64,000 nt of DNA from contig JANEZZ010002677.1 in the NCBI GenBank assembly GCA_026122225.1, forward strand, positions 744,001 through 808,000, read 5' to 3'. This DNA is from Heloderma charlesbogerti (lineage: Eukaryota > Chordata > Lepidosauria > Squamata > Helodermatidae). The position numbers were made by a program, and so were the translations under genes. The notes below the pieces were generated by a model that had not been told where the DNA came from, did no database searches, and was given only the letters and a program-made list of their open reading frames with translations. Each line of letters begins with the position of its first letter. The stretch's first letter is position 1. Positions 1 to 11,772 of this stretch are shown piece by piece.

Positions 1-540
1 TTGAAGGAACTGGTAGTCATGGAGAAGTTTGAGTTTTACTAAAGAACGAAGGATGAGGAAGTGATGTAGAGGATATAAAAAACTCCCTAGACTCCCCCAG
101 TAAACAAATGTGAAACTCCGCTCAACTTCTAAATATTCACTGGGGAAAATGGCTATAGTGCTAGCCTTCTGTCTAGCCTGTCTTCTGGCCTGATTTCATT
201 CTGTAAGATACCATACCATACAAAGTATCTATTTCCGAGGACAAGAACACTTTCCTTTACTTTGTTCATACTGGCTTGAGTCTGTGGTTCTGTGTTTTGA
301 GAGATGACTCAACCCAGCTGGCAGTCAGATAGAAGCCTGGTGGAGATGTAACTGATGGGATAAACTATCGATCACAAAAGCTCACTACAGCAAAATCCAG
401 AGTACCAGGCTGCGATTGAGAATAGTTGGTCTCCTGTTTTATTAATTGTTCTTCTGATGAGAAATTTTGTTGTTTTTAAAACCAGAAAGTTTAAAATCTT
501 AAGAAAGTTGTTGACTTTTTGTGATCTCTGATTAATAAAA

Positions 541-578
<38 letters not shown>

Positions 579-646
579 AAAGTTGAGCTGCTTTTTGCTC
601 AGGGTGAAGCTTTGTCCTCATAGTATTCTTTTAATTTTGTTTTTAG
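1..646 (+). other. AFAP1 intron (3' part) with GT microsatellite
   Basis: Partial intron ending in a T-rich tract and AG at 645-646. Apart from the (GT)n run at 545-576 I see no gene or recognisable element. Confidence 0.8.
545..576. repeat. (GT)n microsatellite
   Basis: About 16 uninterrupted GT units lie some 70 bp upstream of the splice acceptor at 646. No function can be assigned. Confidence 0.97.
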
Positions 647-826
647 TGCTATAAAAGTTCCAAGGACCAGCAGCCTCAAATGGAACTGTTGTTGAGTGGC
701 TGCAGTATTACATATATTCCCAAAGATGGTAAAAAGAAGAAGCATGAGCTAAAAATTGCGCACCAAGGGCAAGATGCTCTAGTTCTTGCTGTACAGAGCA
801 AGGAGCAGGCAGATCAGTGGCTGAAG
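647..826 (+). CDS. AFAP1: AFAP1 coding exon: second half of PH1 domain
   Basis: 180 bp, 60 codons, phase 0 at both ends. The acceptor is TTTTAG at 641-646 and the donor GTATGT at 827. It begins [16 protein letters not shown] and ends EQADQWLK, the C-terminal strands and helix of the first PH domain, which in AFAP1 takes part in PKC binding and self-association. The basic run [10 protein letters not shown] is the phosphoinositide-facing loop region typical of PH folds. The Met encoded at 680 is internal; translation starts in an exon upstream of the window. Identity with the AFAP1 family is very high, so the call is firm. Confidence 0.95.
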
Positions 827-1329
827 GTATGTCCTGCATTTTTAGCCAGTCGCATTTCTTGAAATTCTTAGACTGGTCTTAGTGTCATTACCAAGTGGTG
901 ATGGATAAAAATATGGATGAGAATGTGAAATTGTAATATTCCAATATAAATGTGAAGACTTACATGAAGTCTTGACACTATTCCATCACTAGGGGTGCAG
1001 TGGTATGAGAATTCAGCCCACTAGCATGCGTAAGCCATAAACAATGTGTGATGTGGCCTGCACGGTTGCTGTCACCCACCTCTGCAAATTCAGCCAATAG
1101 GTGATGCGGCTAGTACTCATTCCTCTCTTCCATCTGCTCCTGTCTTCTCATTTATCTTTCTTTCCCCATTTCTCCTTTTTTGTCCTTTCTCCTTTTTTTT
1201 CTACTCGTATTTATTTACGACATTTACATAGTTCTCCACATCTAGACAGATTCTGGAGCAGTGAACAATAAAAGATAAAAATATAAGAAGATAAAAGAAT
1301 GAAACTCCATATTAAAAATTATTATTTTT

Positions 1330-1665
1330 TAAAAACAGAATACTGATTAAAACCGAGGAAGTCAAGGAAGGCTTCCTGAAATAAAGATGTTTTCAGGAGG
1401 TGCTGGAAACAACACAGTGTTGGCATCTGCTTGACTTCCAGAGGTAGGGAGTTCCACAGAAAGGGGGCCACCACACTGAAGGCTGTTCTCTGGGTGGATT
1501 CCACTTGGGCCATAGGTCTATGCGGAACCACCAGGAGCATGCTCTCTGATGACCTCAGTGACTGGGCAGGTTGATAAGGGAGAAGGCACTCTCTCAGGTA
1601 TCCTGGTCCCAAGTTGTTTAGAGCTTTATACGCTAGTTCCTAAACCTTAAAGCTGGCCTGGGTTC
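1330..1665 (-). mobile_element. L2-type LINE fragment, ORF2 C terminus and 3' part
   Basis: Minus-strand translation gives LGPGYLRECLLPYQ-like text followed by AFSVVAPFLWNSLPLEVK. This is the conserved C-terminal end of ORF2 in L2-type LINEs (compare GLGPGYLKDRLLPYVP and LWNELPSEVRLA in the better-preserved copy at 46.9-48.1 kb). It is 5' truncated and diverged. Confidence 0.75.
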
Positions 1666-4167
1666 ATATGAATGAAGAACGCTTGTTTTGCTATGAAGTA
1701 TAAGATATAATTATTCAGATTTCAACAAAATGATCTGCAGTAGTTGAAATATAAGCATGCTGGCCCTAGCTAATGTTAGTCGTGACTGAGTATTCTAGAA
1801 AGTAATGGGATTTCAGTCACAGCTACCTTGCTCCATTGCTTTTAAATGGGACTTCGTTGCATATCTTTTTAACTGGATTGGGGCCAATATGTTGCAGAAT
1901 GTTAGTGCTGTTTTCGGTAGGTGGAAGCAGTAGCATTTTAAAAAAAACAAAGGGGAAAATTTTATTTTATGTCTATTTTATGTGCTGTAGTACCCATGTA
2001 AATTTCTCCTGCCTAATGAATTCCTGCAGTGTCCCAGTTTTGAAATTCAAAATTCCTGCTGACAAAATATAGTAGAAAGGCAGCAGGGAATTTAAATGGG
2101 AAGCCTTCCTTGACTTCAGGCACTGAGGGAAGAGCCCAGTGATACTATTCGGATCAAGGAAGGCCCTTTCACATATTAGTGGACAATTGCCTGTAATTGG
2201 TAAAGTTCCATTCTTCGCTTAGTTCCTTTTGAGGTGCTGAAGCCCAATCTGTTTTCAGAATGGTTCTTAGAAAAAGTAATTTTTTCCAGTGGTTCATTGA
2301 AGCTTACTGAGGCAGCTCATGAAGAATCCTTTCCCTTTTGCTTTTGTACGCCCTTCTGTTTGCAAGTCGACATACTGATTTTTGCTAGTTTGGCATAATG
2401 TGGCAACTGTACAACTATATTGTAAGGACAAAAGGGCTATTCACATATTGCCAGTTCTGCTAGCAGAGACAAGATAGCCATTTACAGTGGAAGTATGTCA
2501 TATGTGTGCTTTTTTCATTCGCAGAAGTCCATACCTTCATTGGGAAGGAGCTGTTTTTCAGTACTAAAAACTTCCCAGAATTGGACATTTTTGTTATATG
2601 CTTCAGGAGATGGTACAGTGTAGGAGCCAAGGTGCTTACTGCTGGCAAATTGCAGTCACATCCCTTTCCCTAGGGTGTACCCTGGCCTGTTCGTCTCTTC
2701 TAAAGTTTTGTGTTTCTAGCAGCAGGTTCCCCATTAACCATGCACATATCTGGTTGGTGCAGCCCTTTGTTCTTTGTCTCAGGTCTGTCATGTCTTGTGT
2801 CACCTTGTCCTGTCTGGAATCCACCTTTGATGAGATCTCTTCCTATGTGTCCACCCTCCTTTTCAAGTTGGAGTCCTCTTTTGAATAAATGTTCTTTGGA
2901 GCCCTTCTGGTAGCGGTAAGCTTCAGAGATCTCTTGAGCTCTCCTGGAGCCTTCCTACTGTGTTTGTCCTTTTGCCTTTTTCTGTTTTGCCTTGAAGCTT
3001 GAGCTGTAGTCCTGATTCTGACTTCCTAGTCCTGTCTGCATGCCAGCTTCTGTCCAGTTCTAACAATATCTGCTTTTCCTGAGTTCCTTTGTGTGAGCAT
3101 GAATCCTGGACCTACTTGTTTGTGCTGGGTTCCTGCCTAATTGCCTTCCCTGACCCAGAAAAATCTTCCTCCTGCACGTTTCATGAACTCTGAGATCGGT
3201 CACATTACAGAGTCTACTTCCTTGGCAAGCCCTAAACCAGACAAAGTATTGGACTGGAGGGAAGCCTTTTCCACAACATTTACATCTTTATTAAGAGGAT
3301 TATACCCTGTCTTTCTAGCTCAAAAGGTGAGCCATTTGTTTTTAGGACTTCTGACACAAGTTTCTCTTTTACCTTTGCTCTGAACTGAGCCTCAATTCTG
3401 GGTGACAATGTTGAACTACAAGATTCCCCCCCCCCCCAGTTTCTTGAGTTGTCCTCATTTTAAGATTGTTAGAATTATGGAACAAGTTGCTGACTTGTTT
3501 GCGCTGCATCTATTGTCATGCTGGGCTGGCCTGTCCGTGCTTGCCTGCTCCTCTTTTCTTTCTTCTCTTCTGCACTGTCTCTTTGCCTTTTAAGTTCAAG
3601 CTTAACCTGTTTCCATCCCCTCAGGGCAAGATGTTTCCTCAGATGCCCTTCTGATGGTAATTAGGGAAAGGAGGCCTCACTGTTACAAGCTAGATGGTAG
3701 CAGCTCACCAAGTTGTGTCTGCTTTTCCCATCCCCTCAGGGCAAGATGTTTCTGAAAAGGTTCTGAAAAAGATCCTTCAGGTTTTGCCTGTGGTCTTGCA
3801 GTGGTCTCCAACAAAGCAGCAAAGCATTCATTATGCATGCAAGTCTCAAAGATATCTTCAAAGGGAAGGCTAATGCCCTGCACAAATCTAGTGTCTTACA
3901 CATACAGCCACTAAAAAAAATGTCCTTGCGTTTAATTTATTTCTAGCTCACCTAATCCCATGCCCTTGGGGCAGGAAACAAATACAGACTGTAACAGAAA
4001 GAATACATACCAGAATTAAAATGACTGAATGTGTGTTTTATTTCATTATTAAAAAAACAGCCCCAATAAAACTTTTATAGTGCAGCTAGTAAATATTCCG
4101 GCTTTGGTTAGTCTCCAGGGTAAAGAAGAAAGTTCTAGAGCTGTAGAACAGCTACAGAGAGTGCCTG

Positions 4168-4830
4168 TGTCAGGGTTCCCCTTATGACCTGGACCCCCTG
4201 AGGAACTCCTTAAGGATCTCTTGCCTCCTTAAGAGTTCCACCTTCCTTCTTTTACCTTCCTCTTTCCAATAATGTGGGGTTTAGGCTGTAGACGTGGGGT
4301 GATTGACATTCTAGACCCAGCGTTTAACCATAACCACTTACTGGTAAATTAAAGCAAGCAAATCACAACTAAAGGTATTTACACAATAGAGTTGAGTGAA
4401 ACAAAGGGCATTAAGAGAAAATAAAAGTTACAAATTGCAAGTTCCTTTACCCTAGCTATTCTTAGACTTCTCCAGGCTGCTTCCTCCTTCTCCCTCTTCA
4501 GGCTCTGGTCTCCCTGACTCTGCTGTTACTGCTCTGGTCTTTCTGACTCTCTCTTTTTATACCCTCCTCCCTCAAAACCAAAAGTACTGCTTCAGACCTG
4601 AAGAAATGAAACTTAACGAGGGAAATGAAATTGAATCTTAACTGGTGAAATGAAACTACTTCTCTCAGGGATACCCCCTCCCAACAAAAATTCCAGGCGT
4701 CTAGGCCTGATTTTTTCTTTTCCTTGCTCTGTAGGCCTCAGATCTTCACAGCCTGTTTTTGTGCCTTTGGCCTACAGAGATAGCATGCAAAAGGGTGCTT
4801 CAGATTAATCTTAATTATCATGATGCAACA
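4168..4830 (-). mobile_element. Solo LTR-like element (LTR retrotransposon), antisense
   Basis: On the minus strand this reads as an LTR of about 660 bp. It starts TGTTGC and ends CCCTGACA. It contains repeated GTTAAGTTTCATTT-like motifs in the U3-like part, a TATAAAAAGAG box (complement of 4551-4561), then a CAGAGC-rich segment and an AT-rich U5-like end. A second copy of the same family lies at 28764-29080 in the opposite orientation. No internal coding region adjoins it, so it is probably a solo LTR. I found no clear target-site duplication, so the ends may be off by several bases and the superfamily (ERV or Gypsy) is not determined. Confidence 0.65.
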
Positions 4831-4844
4831 TAGTGAAGAACGTG

Positions 4845-4960
4845 ACCTCAAAGTTCTGTCTGTAGGACCAAACCCTTTAGGCCTTTGCAGGTCAAAACCA
4901 GGACTTTTGAGTTGTATCCAGAAAACAATAGGAACCTAGTATAACAGAGCCTGCTCTGCC
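4845..4960 (-). mobile_element. Short, old L2-type fragment
   Basis: The stretch TTTAGGCCTTTGCAGGTCAA and the following GAGTTGTATCCAGAAAAC resemble the minus-strand form of the L2 ORF2 segment coding FKVLxLTFKALNGLG. It directly abuts the LTR end at 4830. Only a short diverged piece remains. Confidence 0.45.
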
Positions 4961-5816
4961 ATTTTGTAATTTTCAGTGTATTGGTGGCTTTATTGCTGTT
5001 TTTAATTGAGTTGGGAACCTTCAGGGTTGAAGAGCAGGATAAAAATGTATTAAAGAAATAACATTTAAAATTGCTGCTGCAGAGGGTTTGAAGGCAGGCA
5101 TGTCTCTGTCCCCACCCCATCAAAGTTTCACTTGTGGGCACTTAATCCTGTAGCAATCAGTTTTGGACGGGAACAGTGTCTTGATAACAGCGATCCCCTC
5201 CAGCTGTAATGATGAAATAAGTCTTTTGAAACAGTGCATGACTTCACAGACACAGCTCTGTGATCACTGCCAAATTATGCCTTGTGTCCTCTCTCTGACT
5301 TCCATTATCCTGCATGGCCAAAACTAATTGCCTATGTGGTATGAGCAGATGTTGAAAATATGAGCAATTCTGTCAGGGTCATCAGAGAGGCAGGAGCAGA
5401 AATACAGCAATTTTTGCAGAAGTAGAATAGGTTCTCAGTAAGCTGAAGTATAGCCATTTTGGTTTTTTAAAATCCTTACAAATTTGTTACAGAGTTTTAC
5501 ATTATAAAACTACCTTAAGTGCTTTCTCCAACATATCAGCCTTATTTCCCCCAACATTTGAAAAATGTGTTAGTGAGTCTGGTAGAGATGTCGGTGGCTG
5601 AGGAGGAGAAGGCAGAAACGGACAGAATAAGTTGTTAAGTGTACCAGTGGTATTGAAAAGCCCCATCAAATCCTGTTCCAGTGTGACAGAAGAGGAAATG
5701 CATATACTCTCTGACTGTAATGCCAAAGCAAGTTGGAAGATTTGGCAGGCTCCAGACAGAGGAGACATTTGCTTCTATTGTGTGATGATGTGTTAGCACA
5801 TTTAGATCCTAACTTT

Positions 5817-6003
5817 ACTTCAGAGAGATCAAGGTGGCATACATGGTTCTCTCCCGCCCCCATTCTGTCCTCACAACAACCCTGTGAGGTAGGTTTGGCT
5901 GAGAGAGATTGACTGGCCCAAGGTCACCCACTGAGCTTTATGACAGGATGGGGATTTGGAACTGGGTCTCCCCATTCCTAGTCCAGCATTCTAACCAGAG
6001 AGA
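5817..6003 (-). mobile_element. MIR/CORE-type SINE, antisense
   Basis: The plus strand reads CCTCACAACAACCCTGTGAG, then CCCAAGGTCACCCACTGAGC and GGGATTTGGAACTGGGTCTC, ending TCCAGCATTCTAACCAGAG. Reversed, this is a tRNA-derived head (GGTTAGA...GGACTAGGA, then a box-B-like region) followed by the CORE motif with CAGGGTTGTTGTGAGG. Related copies occur at 17281/18409, 24446, 40212 and 53122. Confidence 0.7.
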
Positions 6004-6453
6004 AGCTTATGTGCAAGGGTATGTCTCCAGCCCATCTTCTCTTGCAGTTAAATCTATTTTGTTTTGACTTGTGGCTCTCACTTTGCTTTTGTTCCTCCTG
6101 CGCTATTTATTGCAGGATATTGGGGCAAAAAACAGCAGAGGAGCAATGAAAAACAAAGCAGAACAGTTGACTAGAAGGCTGCTTGAAAGAGGCCAAGTTA
6201 TGTAGTGTCTATCTAGACACTGTGAGTGATACACAGTGAATCTTAGGACCTATTTAAGGAATTGCTAATTTTCCCAGAGCAAAATCTAGAAACAGAGCTG
6301 TAATCTGGGATAAAATGCAGACAAACTAAACCAGGTGTTCTCAGTATGCCTTTTTGTAACTGTCATGGAAATACAAATGTCTCACACACAATTAGCTTCA
6401 CTAGTCTCGGTATCAGATTTCCTGCATTTACCATTAAAAAGATTTCACTAAAG

Positions 6454-6516
6454 CATCATCATTATCATCATCATCATCATCAATACTAATATTAATATTA
6501 ATGATAATAATAATTA
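6454..6516. repeat. ATC/ATT-rich microsatellite
   Basis: Interrupted (ATC)n followed by (AAT)n-like sequence, directly at the 3' end of the antisense L2 fragment that follows. It probably grew from the tail repeat of that LINE. Confidence 0.85.
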
Positions 6517-6900
6517 CATTTCTATACCACCCCATAGCTGAAGCTCTCTTGGCAGTTTACAAAGATTAAAAACATTAAAAATACAATATGCAAAATTTAA
6601 AAACATAAAAAACATGCAACAGACAGTATACACAGACACAACATATATCTAAAAACAGCTTTGAGCAAGCAGTTAAACCATAAAATGAATCCAGGATCAA
6701 TTACAACTCATTACATGTTGCTAAATGCTTGGGAAAAGAGAAAAGTCGACCTGGTGCCCAAAAGATAACAATGTTGGTGCCAGGTAGGCCTCATTGGGGA
6801 GATCATTCCACAGTTGGGGGGCCACTACCAAGAAGGCCCTCTCCCTTGTTGCTGTGTTCCAGGCCTTCCCAGAAGACAGCAACAAGGTTCTTGGATATAT
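6515..6900 (-). mobile_element. L2-type LINE 3' fragment, antisense
   Basis: It opens with ATTTCTATACCACCCCATAG and GCTCTCTTGGCAGTTTACAA. This is the reverse complement of the L2 3' end seen at about 48230-48270 (GAACCACCCAGAGAGCTTCG, then GGGCGGTATAGAAATG). The end near 6810-6900 matches the ORF2 C-terminal region in the minus strand (CATTCCACAG and AGAAGGCCCTCTCCC). Confidence 0.7.
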
Positions 6901-7718
6901 ATCTGCAGTATTCTAGCTTGGACTTCCTACTAAAAATAAAAACTGGGGAGGGGGGCATATTCATTGCTATGTAACCTACAATGTAGGATTGTGACAAGTG
7001 GCTGTGGGTTTGGGATTCACTTGATTTCATGGTAGATATCAGTAGAACACTAATCTACTGGGCAAATGAAAATACTGGGAAGTTAAGTGCAGTCAGTGTG
7101 GTGCTGGGAACAGAACTCTTGTTTTGTGGACATGCCAAAGAGATTAAGGAGCCTTAGCAACATTATTCTAATGGCCTGGAAAGTTTGATTGGCTGTATAC
7201 AGTCTTGCAAAGAAGTGCACAGGCCTACCGGCCCATGCATACATGTACACAGTCATGCTGGTATGCTGATGAACTGATTTGGTTCCATGCTCTGTAATTG
7301 TCTTCAATGAAGGTAAGTGAACAAATTCTACCCCTACTACCCTACACCTTTGCTCTTGGCCAAGTCAGATTTCTGAAAAGTTGTCCTGGAGCAGGATTGC
7401 CACTGAAGTGATGGCACCTGGAAATACTTCTCTGGCATGTCACAAAGAGGAGGAAATTGCCACTTTGGAATGTGGTTCAAAGACACGAAGATGACAGCAG
7501 AGGTGGATTAAAAGAAATCCAGTTAGAAATAAAATCAAAGGGATCCTCTGATCTTGTAGCTATAACAATACAAGATCAATTGCTCTGGGATGCCACATGA
7601 TTAAAAACAAAAATATTTGTTATTTCATTTCTGACTAGTGTTTAAGTATCAGTGCTTCTCCACTCCTTCCTCCCCCCGCCCAAAGCATGTGGGGTTTGTT
7701 TGTTTTTTTACCCTTTGT

Positions 7719-7805
7719 TGTTGTTCAGTCGTTAAGTCGTGTCCGAGTCTTCGTGACCCCGTGGACCATAGCACGCCAGGCCTTCCTGTCCTCCGCTCTA
7801 TCCCG
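7719..7805. mobile_element. BovB/RTE-like fragment
   Basis: TGTTGTTCAGTCGTTAAGTC, GTGACCCCGTGGACCATAGC and ACGCCAGGCCTTCCTGTCC match the well-known BovB LINE sequence shared between squamates and ruminants (also the tail of BovB-mobilised SINEs). Only about 85 bp is recognisable. Recognition is from memory of the family. Confidence 0.6.
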
Positions 7806-9642
7806 GAGTGACCTTAAAAGAACTATTCAGAGTGCTTTGCAGCTGACCCACCCTGTGTACTCAGCCCTGGAGCCTGTGTTTAATTTAAAATCACAGAGTG
7901 CTTCTGACACAAGTTAATTTATGTCAGCCCTGGAATTTCTCTCCAGTTCCAGAATTTAGGAGTAATAAAGAAAAGTTTCTCTGAGCATATGCAGAGGGCA
8001 CCCCCCCCCAACAAATAAATAGCCACACACCTATGGTCCCCTTCAGACACAGTCACATGGGAACTACTTGTTCATAGTTCCATCCCATGGCTCTTCTCTA
8101 ACACTTCTGAAAGGGTCACCGTCATGTGGGCAGGGCCAGCCACACAGCTCCTGCTGGATGACAGTTGTGTGATCAGGACCTAGCACGCTTTGCCATGCCC
8201 ACATAGTGGTGGGCCTTTGAAAGTTTCTGCAGCACCATGGGATGAACCCAGAGAAAAAGTGCTCCCACACTGCTGTTGCAGCATCTAGAGGGCATGTTTC
8301 TGCACATGATGAGGAGCTGGGTTTGAGGGGTTGAGATGGCATGGTTTTCACATAGGGTGGAGCCCAGGCATACTTCTGTTTAGGAATTAAGCAGTGGCAG
8401 AATTCTCTTCCCTTTTATTGCAACATAACTCTAGCCATCCCACCCCACCTCTCTTTTGGGAGGTGCAGTAAAAAAAAAGAAAGGGTTGAATCCCGAGTTG
8501 CTCCTCTCTGAATGGAAGGGCTCCTTCCATTGGCAGAGGGACCTGGAATCTGGGGGAGGCTTCCCAATGGTAGAAAGAGGTAGGGCTGCAGTTTTTGCCT
8601 ATTCTTCCTTCTCCCTGCAGTCCTTCACACATGGTTCTGGTGGTCCCCCAAAACTCCAGAGCAGATTTTCAGGGACATAAGGGGCTGCAGGGTGGAGGGG
8701 AAGCAGTGAAAACCATCTTCCTCCCCCTTCTGCCTGCAGGATCATCCAGTTTGCAAAGCTCCGTTCCATTCAGCTCTGGATCAAGGCCATTATTTTCTAA
8801 TCTCCAAGCTCTTAAATTAGAAACCCAGGTGAACAAAACTTGCAATTTGTTCCATGATTTCAGGATTAAGAAGAAAAAGACCAACCAAGGCTGGCAGTGG
8901 GAGTGGTTTTCAGCTCTTTTCATCCCCCTCTTTCTTTTTTCCTCTGACAAAATGGCTCATCACAAAATTGCACAATTAATCCTTGATTGTCAACAATAAC
9001 TCAGCGCCTTAGCTAGTGGAAGAAATTTAGTTAGGCAATAAAATCAGTTGCAGATGGTAGATTAAATACTAGCAGACATGCATACCAGTCATTTCCTTTC
9101 AGTCAGAAGTTAGTTTATAAACTTTGGTTTGCGCTAACTCTGGTTAGTGTTCATTTGGGTGCAGATGTAAGATTGTACCGTGGCTAGCACTGAAAAGAAA
9201 GGTGGGATTTGTGTATGAGAGGGGAGGAGAGGAGATGGAGAGAAGTGTGAAGATATGAGAGTTTCTGCAGGGCAACTGGTTAGGCCTATATTGATTAAGA
9301 GAGAGAGAGAGACAGAGACTGTGTCCCTGATGTGCAAGGCTTTATCTACCCAGAATGAGAGGTCTCACGCTTCAGTTTAGCTATTCTAGAAACTGATACT
9401 TTTCACCTCATGACATTGTGGCTTCTCCAGGTCTTGCATGAAGATGCTGACTGAGCAGAATGGGAAGTATGAACTGATAGCATCCCTAGGAGAAATTTCA
9501 GAATTAGTACTCTGTATCTTCAGCTTTCAAGACAGTAGCCATTCATAATCCTAATTCCCTATATGTTCTCCTCCCTTCCATGTCTTCAATTTTAAGCAAT
9601 ATTTCAATACGTGTGGCGTTTTGTTTTTTTATTTGTTTGAAG

Positions 9643-9735
9643 GTAATAAAGGATGTTTGCAGCAACTGTGTTGGAGCTACAGATTCAGATGGGCTTTCAT
9701 CTAATTCTCCTGTACATAAGACTGAACTAGAAAAG
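9643..9735 (+). CDS. AFAP1: AFAP1 coding exon: PH1-linker junction
   Basis: 93 bp, 31 codons, phase 0 both ends, acceptor TTTGAAG at 9642, donor GTAATT at 9736. Encodes [20 protein letters not shown] and then [11 protein letters not shown]. It ends the PH1 helix (WLK|VIK) and enters the Ser/Pro-rich linker. The stretch between VIK and SPVHK is the most divergent part against mammalian AFAP1, where it carries a proline-rich SH3-binding run (PPPPSSP). Here that poly-proline core is replaced by GLSSNSP, so an SH3-ligand role at this site looks weakened. Confidence 0.9.
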
Positions 9736-9787
9736 GTAATTGGACTATAAAAGATTATTGAAACATGCAGTGTTTAGTTGTTTCACA

Positions 9788-10349
9788 ACAGCTGGGCTCA
9801 CATATCATTTGAAGCCAGGACTCCTGGCTTATTAAGCCACAATATGAATGAGCAGTGAGCTTGTACATCCAGCTTGTTCACTCTCTGTTTTCTCTTCCTT
9901 TCATTGGAGCAGATAACAAACCAGGCAGGGATAGCTTACTGTGAGATCCAAACCTGAGAGTAGGGTTTATTGCCCCCAAACAAATCAGGATTGTAAGCCA
10001 ACTTTAAACCAGGGTTTGTTGTTTGTTTACAAATCCTGGCTGCTGCTCCTTTTTTGGTAAAAATAATAATAATAGTAGTAGTAGTAGTTGTTGTTTTATT
10101 GTACATACAAGACATGACATAACAATAAAAAAAACTTGAGTACAACATATGCAAATCCTGGCTTCTTTGAGTGTGATAAACCATAATCCTGGGTTTGGAT
10201 GTTATGGTAAACTATTCCTGCCTTGTTTGTTTACCTGCTTGTGTAAAGGGAGGAGTGAATGGGCTGTGTGTACCAGCATGTAGCTTCTTCATATTATGGT
10301 TTAATAAGCCAGGACTCTTGGCTTAAATTGATGTGTGGATGCGGCCAAT
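9788..10349. mobile_element. Foldback/hAT-like non-autonomous DNA element
   Basis: Its two ends are long imperfect inverted repeats. The left end has GCCAGGACTCCTGGCTTATT and AAGCCACAATATG (9822-9846); the right end (10288-10346) is the reverse complement with few changes. The symmetry continues inward: ACAAACCAGGCAGGGATAGC near 9915 pairs with the region near 10210-10235. The middle carries an AT-rich trinucleotide run (10062-10095). There is no ORF, so it would need a transposase in trans. No clear target-site duplication was found, so hAT membership is inferred from resemblance to its neighbours. Confidence 0.65.
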
Positions 10350-11014
10350 GAAACATAAGTAGCTAGCCTTCTTTAAAAATGGTAACAAAATGCTTGATTT
10401 GGCTGAGATTTTCTCCAGCTTCGTCACTATCTCAAATCATGATTTATTTTGATGTAATATATTTTCACTAATTTCTTTGCCCAGATGTAATTTCTCTGGG
10501 TTCAGTACAGATTTATAACACAGGCCCCTCTCCCACCAAAATCTTGAATGTTTCAAAAAAATTGAAAATTGATTCATGTCCTTTAGCTTCTTTTAGTTCC
10601 CTTAAAAATCTCGCATTTCTGTTTGCCTGATAGTATTTAAAGCCAATCATAGCAGTATGTCATGTATGTATATTATACTGGTATGACAAATGCCCTTTAG
10701 ACTGTGTCAGGCATAATGCCTGTGGGATTATGGGAAATGCAGCTCTCTTGAACACTGCTATCAATAACCCCCAGGCTTTTTGCAATGATGTGCTATCAGG
10801 GCAATGGAGAAAGAGGGAGAGAAGAGAAGAAGCCACCTCCTCTCCCTGCACACTCCTCCCACCACCACTGTTGCTTGCAAGATCAGAGAAGGGATGCGAG
10901 GGGGACCTCAGGGGCTGGTGTAAATTGGCAGGGAAATACTTTTCCAAGTCCTAGCATTGTCTTGGAAAAATTATTTGAAGTCTTCCATTTTTTCCAGGAT
11001 TTTTTGTTTAGATT

Positions 11015-11110
11015 ATAAGCCTGCAGGCCTGGCTCTGTTCTCTTTTATTCTATGTTTTATATTTCACAGTGCCTTGCTTTTAGGTGTATGAAAAATAATA
11101 AATAGTATTA
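11015..11110 (+). mobile_element. LINE 3'-tail-like fragment (L3/CR1 or L2 type)
   Basis: TTATAAGCCTGCAGGCCTGG ... ATTTCACAGTGCCTTGC ... AAAAATAATAAATAGTATTA follows the pattern of amniote LINE 3' ends (ATTATAAGCTC..., CAGTGCCTAGCAC..., AATAATAAATAATA). Short and old. Confidence 0.45.
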
Positions 11111-11772
11111 TTAAAATGTTTGAATTGACTTTTGCAGTGTGTTATTATATATTATTCCAACTTCAGCTGTCCCTTTTTAAAAACAAACAGACTTCTTTTC
11201 AAAATTTACGAATAATTCATCTTTATTGCCTGCAGTCATAGGTCATATAATTGGAGAAGTATGTTCCCATTACACAGGCTAATTACAAAAATTTAAGTTT
11301 ATTTTCTCTGTTACTCTGAAAAGATAAGAACAGAAAAAGCTTTCCTTAAATAAGATTGTAACAAACCATGTCAGGAATAAAAATAATCTTCAGCCAGTGC
11401 TGTGAATGTTATTTCTGGCCCATGGTTTGCCAAAGGGAGCTCTGACTGTTGATGAATACAACAGTTATAAGAACAGGCAGGATTCCAGCTGCATTTGTCA
11501 GTCCTCTTCAGGAAAATCAGCACAATAAAGACATGTTTAAATTTCGGTGCACAGAGAGATCAAGGATTAAGAGATACTTAAGTAAGACAGAAAACGATAT
11601 ATACATCCTGTGGAGTGGAATGAGGAGAAGGTGATGGAACTGTGTTCTGGGGGAAGGGTTGAAATCGTTTTCAGATTTACATGTGGACAAGCGCACATAA
11701 CCTTCAACGTACAGAGCATTTTACAGAGTTTTGTAAGTAAAGAAGAAGGGCCCTTGAGACAATGACAAGATT

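Larger units (their letters stand above)
827..9642 (+). other. AFAP1 intron, repeat-rich
   Basis: 8.8-kb intron. It holds antisense L2 fragments (1330, 4845, 6515), an antisense solo-LTR-like element (4168-4830), a MIR-like SINE (5817-6003) and a BovB-like fragment (7719-7805). The stretches 1670-4160, 6900-7715 and 7810-9600 have no gene I can support. 2640-3760 is pyrimidine-rich on the plus strand and contains a direct repeat of about 26 bp (3609 and 3725). Confidence 0.85.

Noticed and set aside
1..646. Search for the first half of PH1 or the AFAP1 start exon
   Set aside because: No stretch before 647 encodes the expected upstream PH1 sequence with a donor site, so those exons are outside the window.
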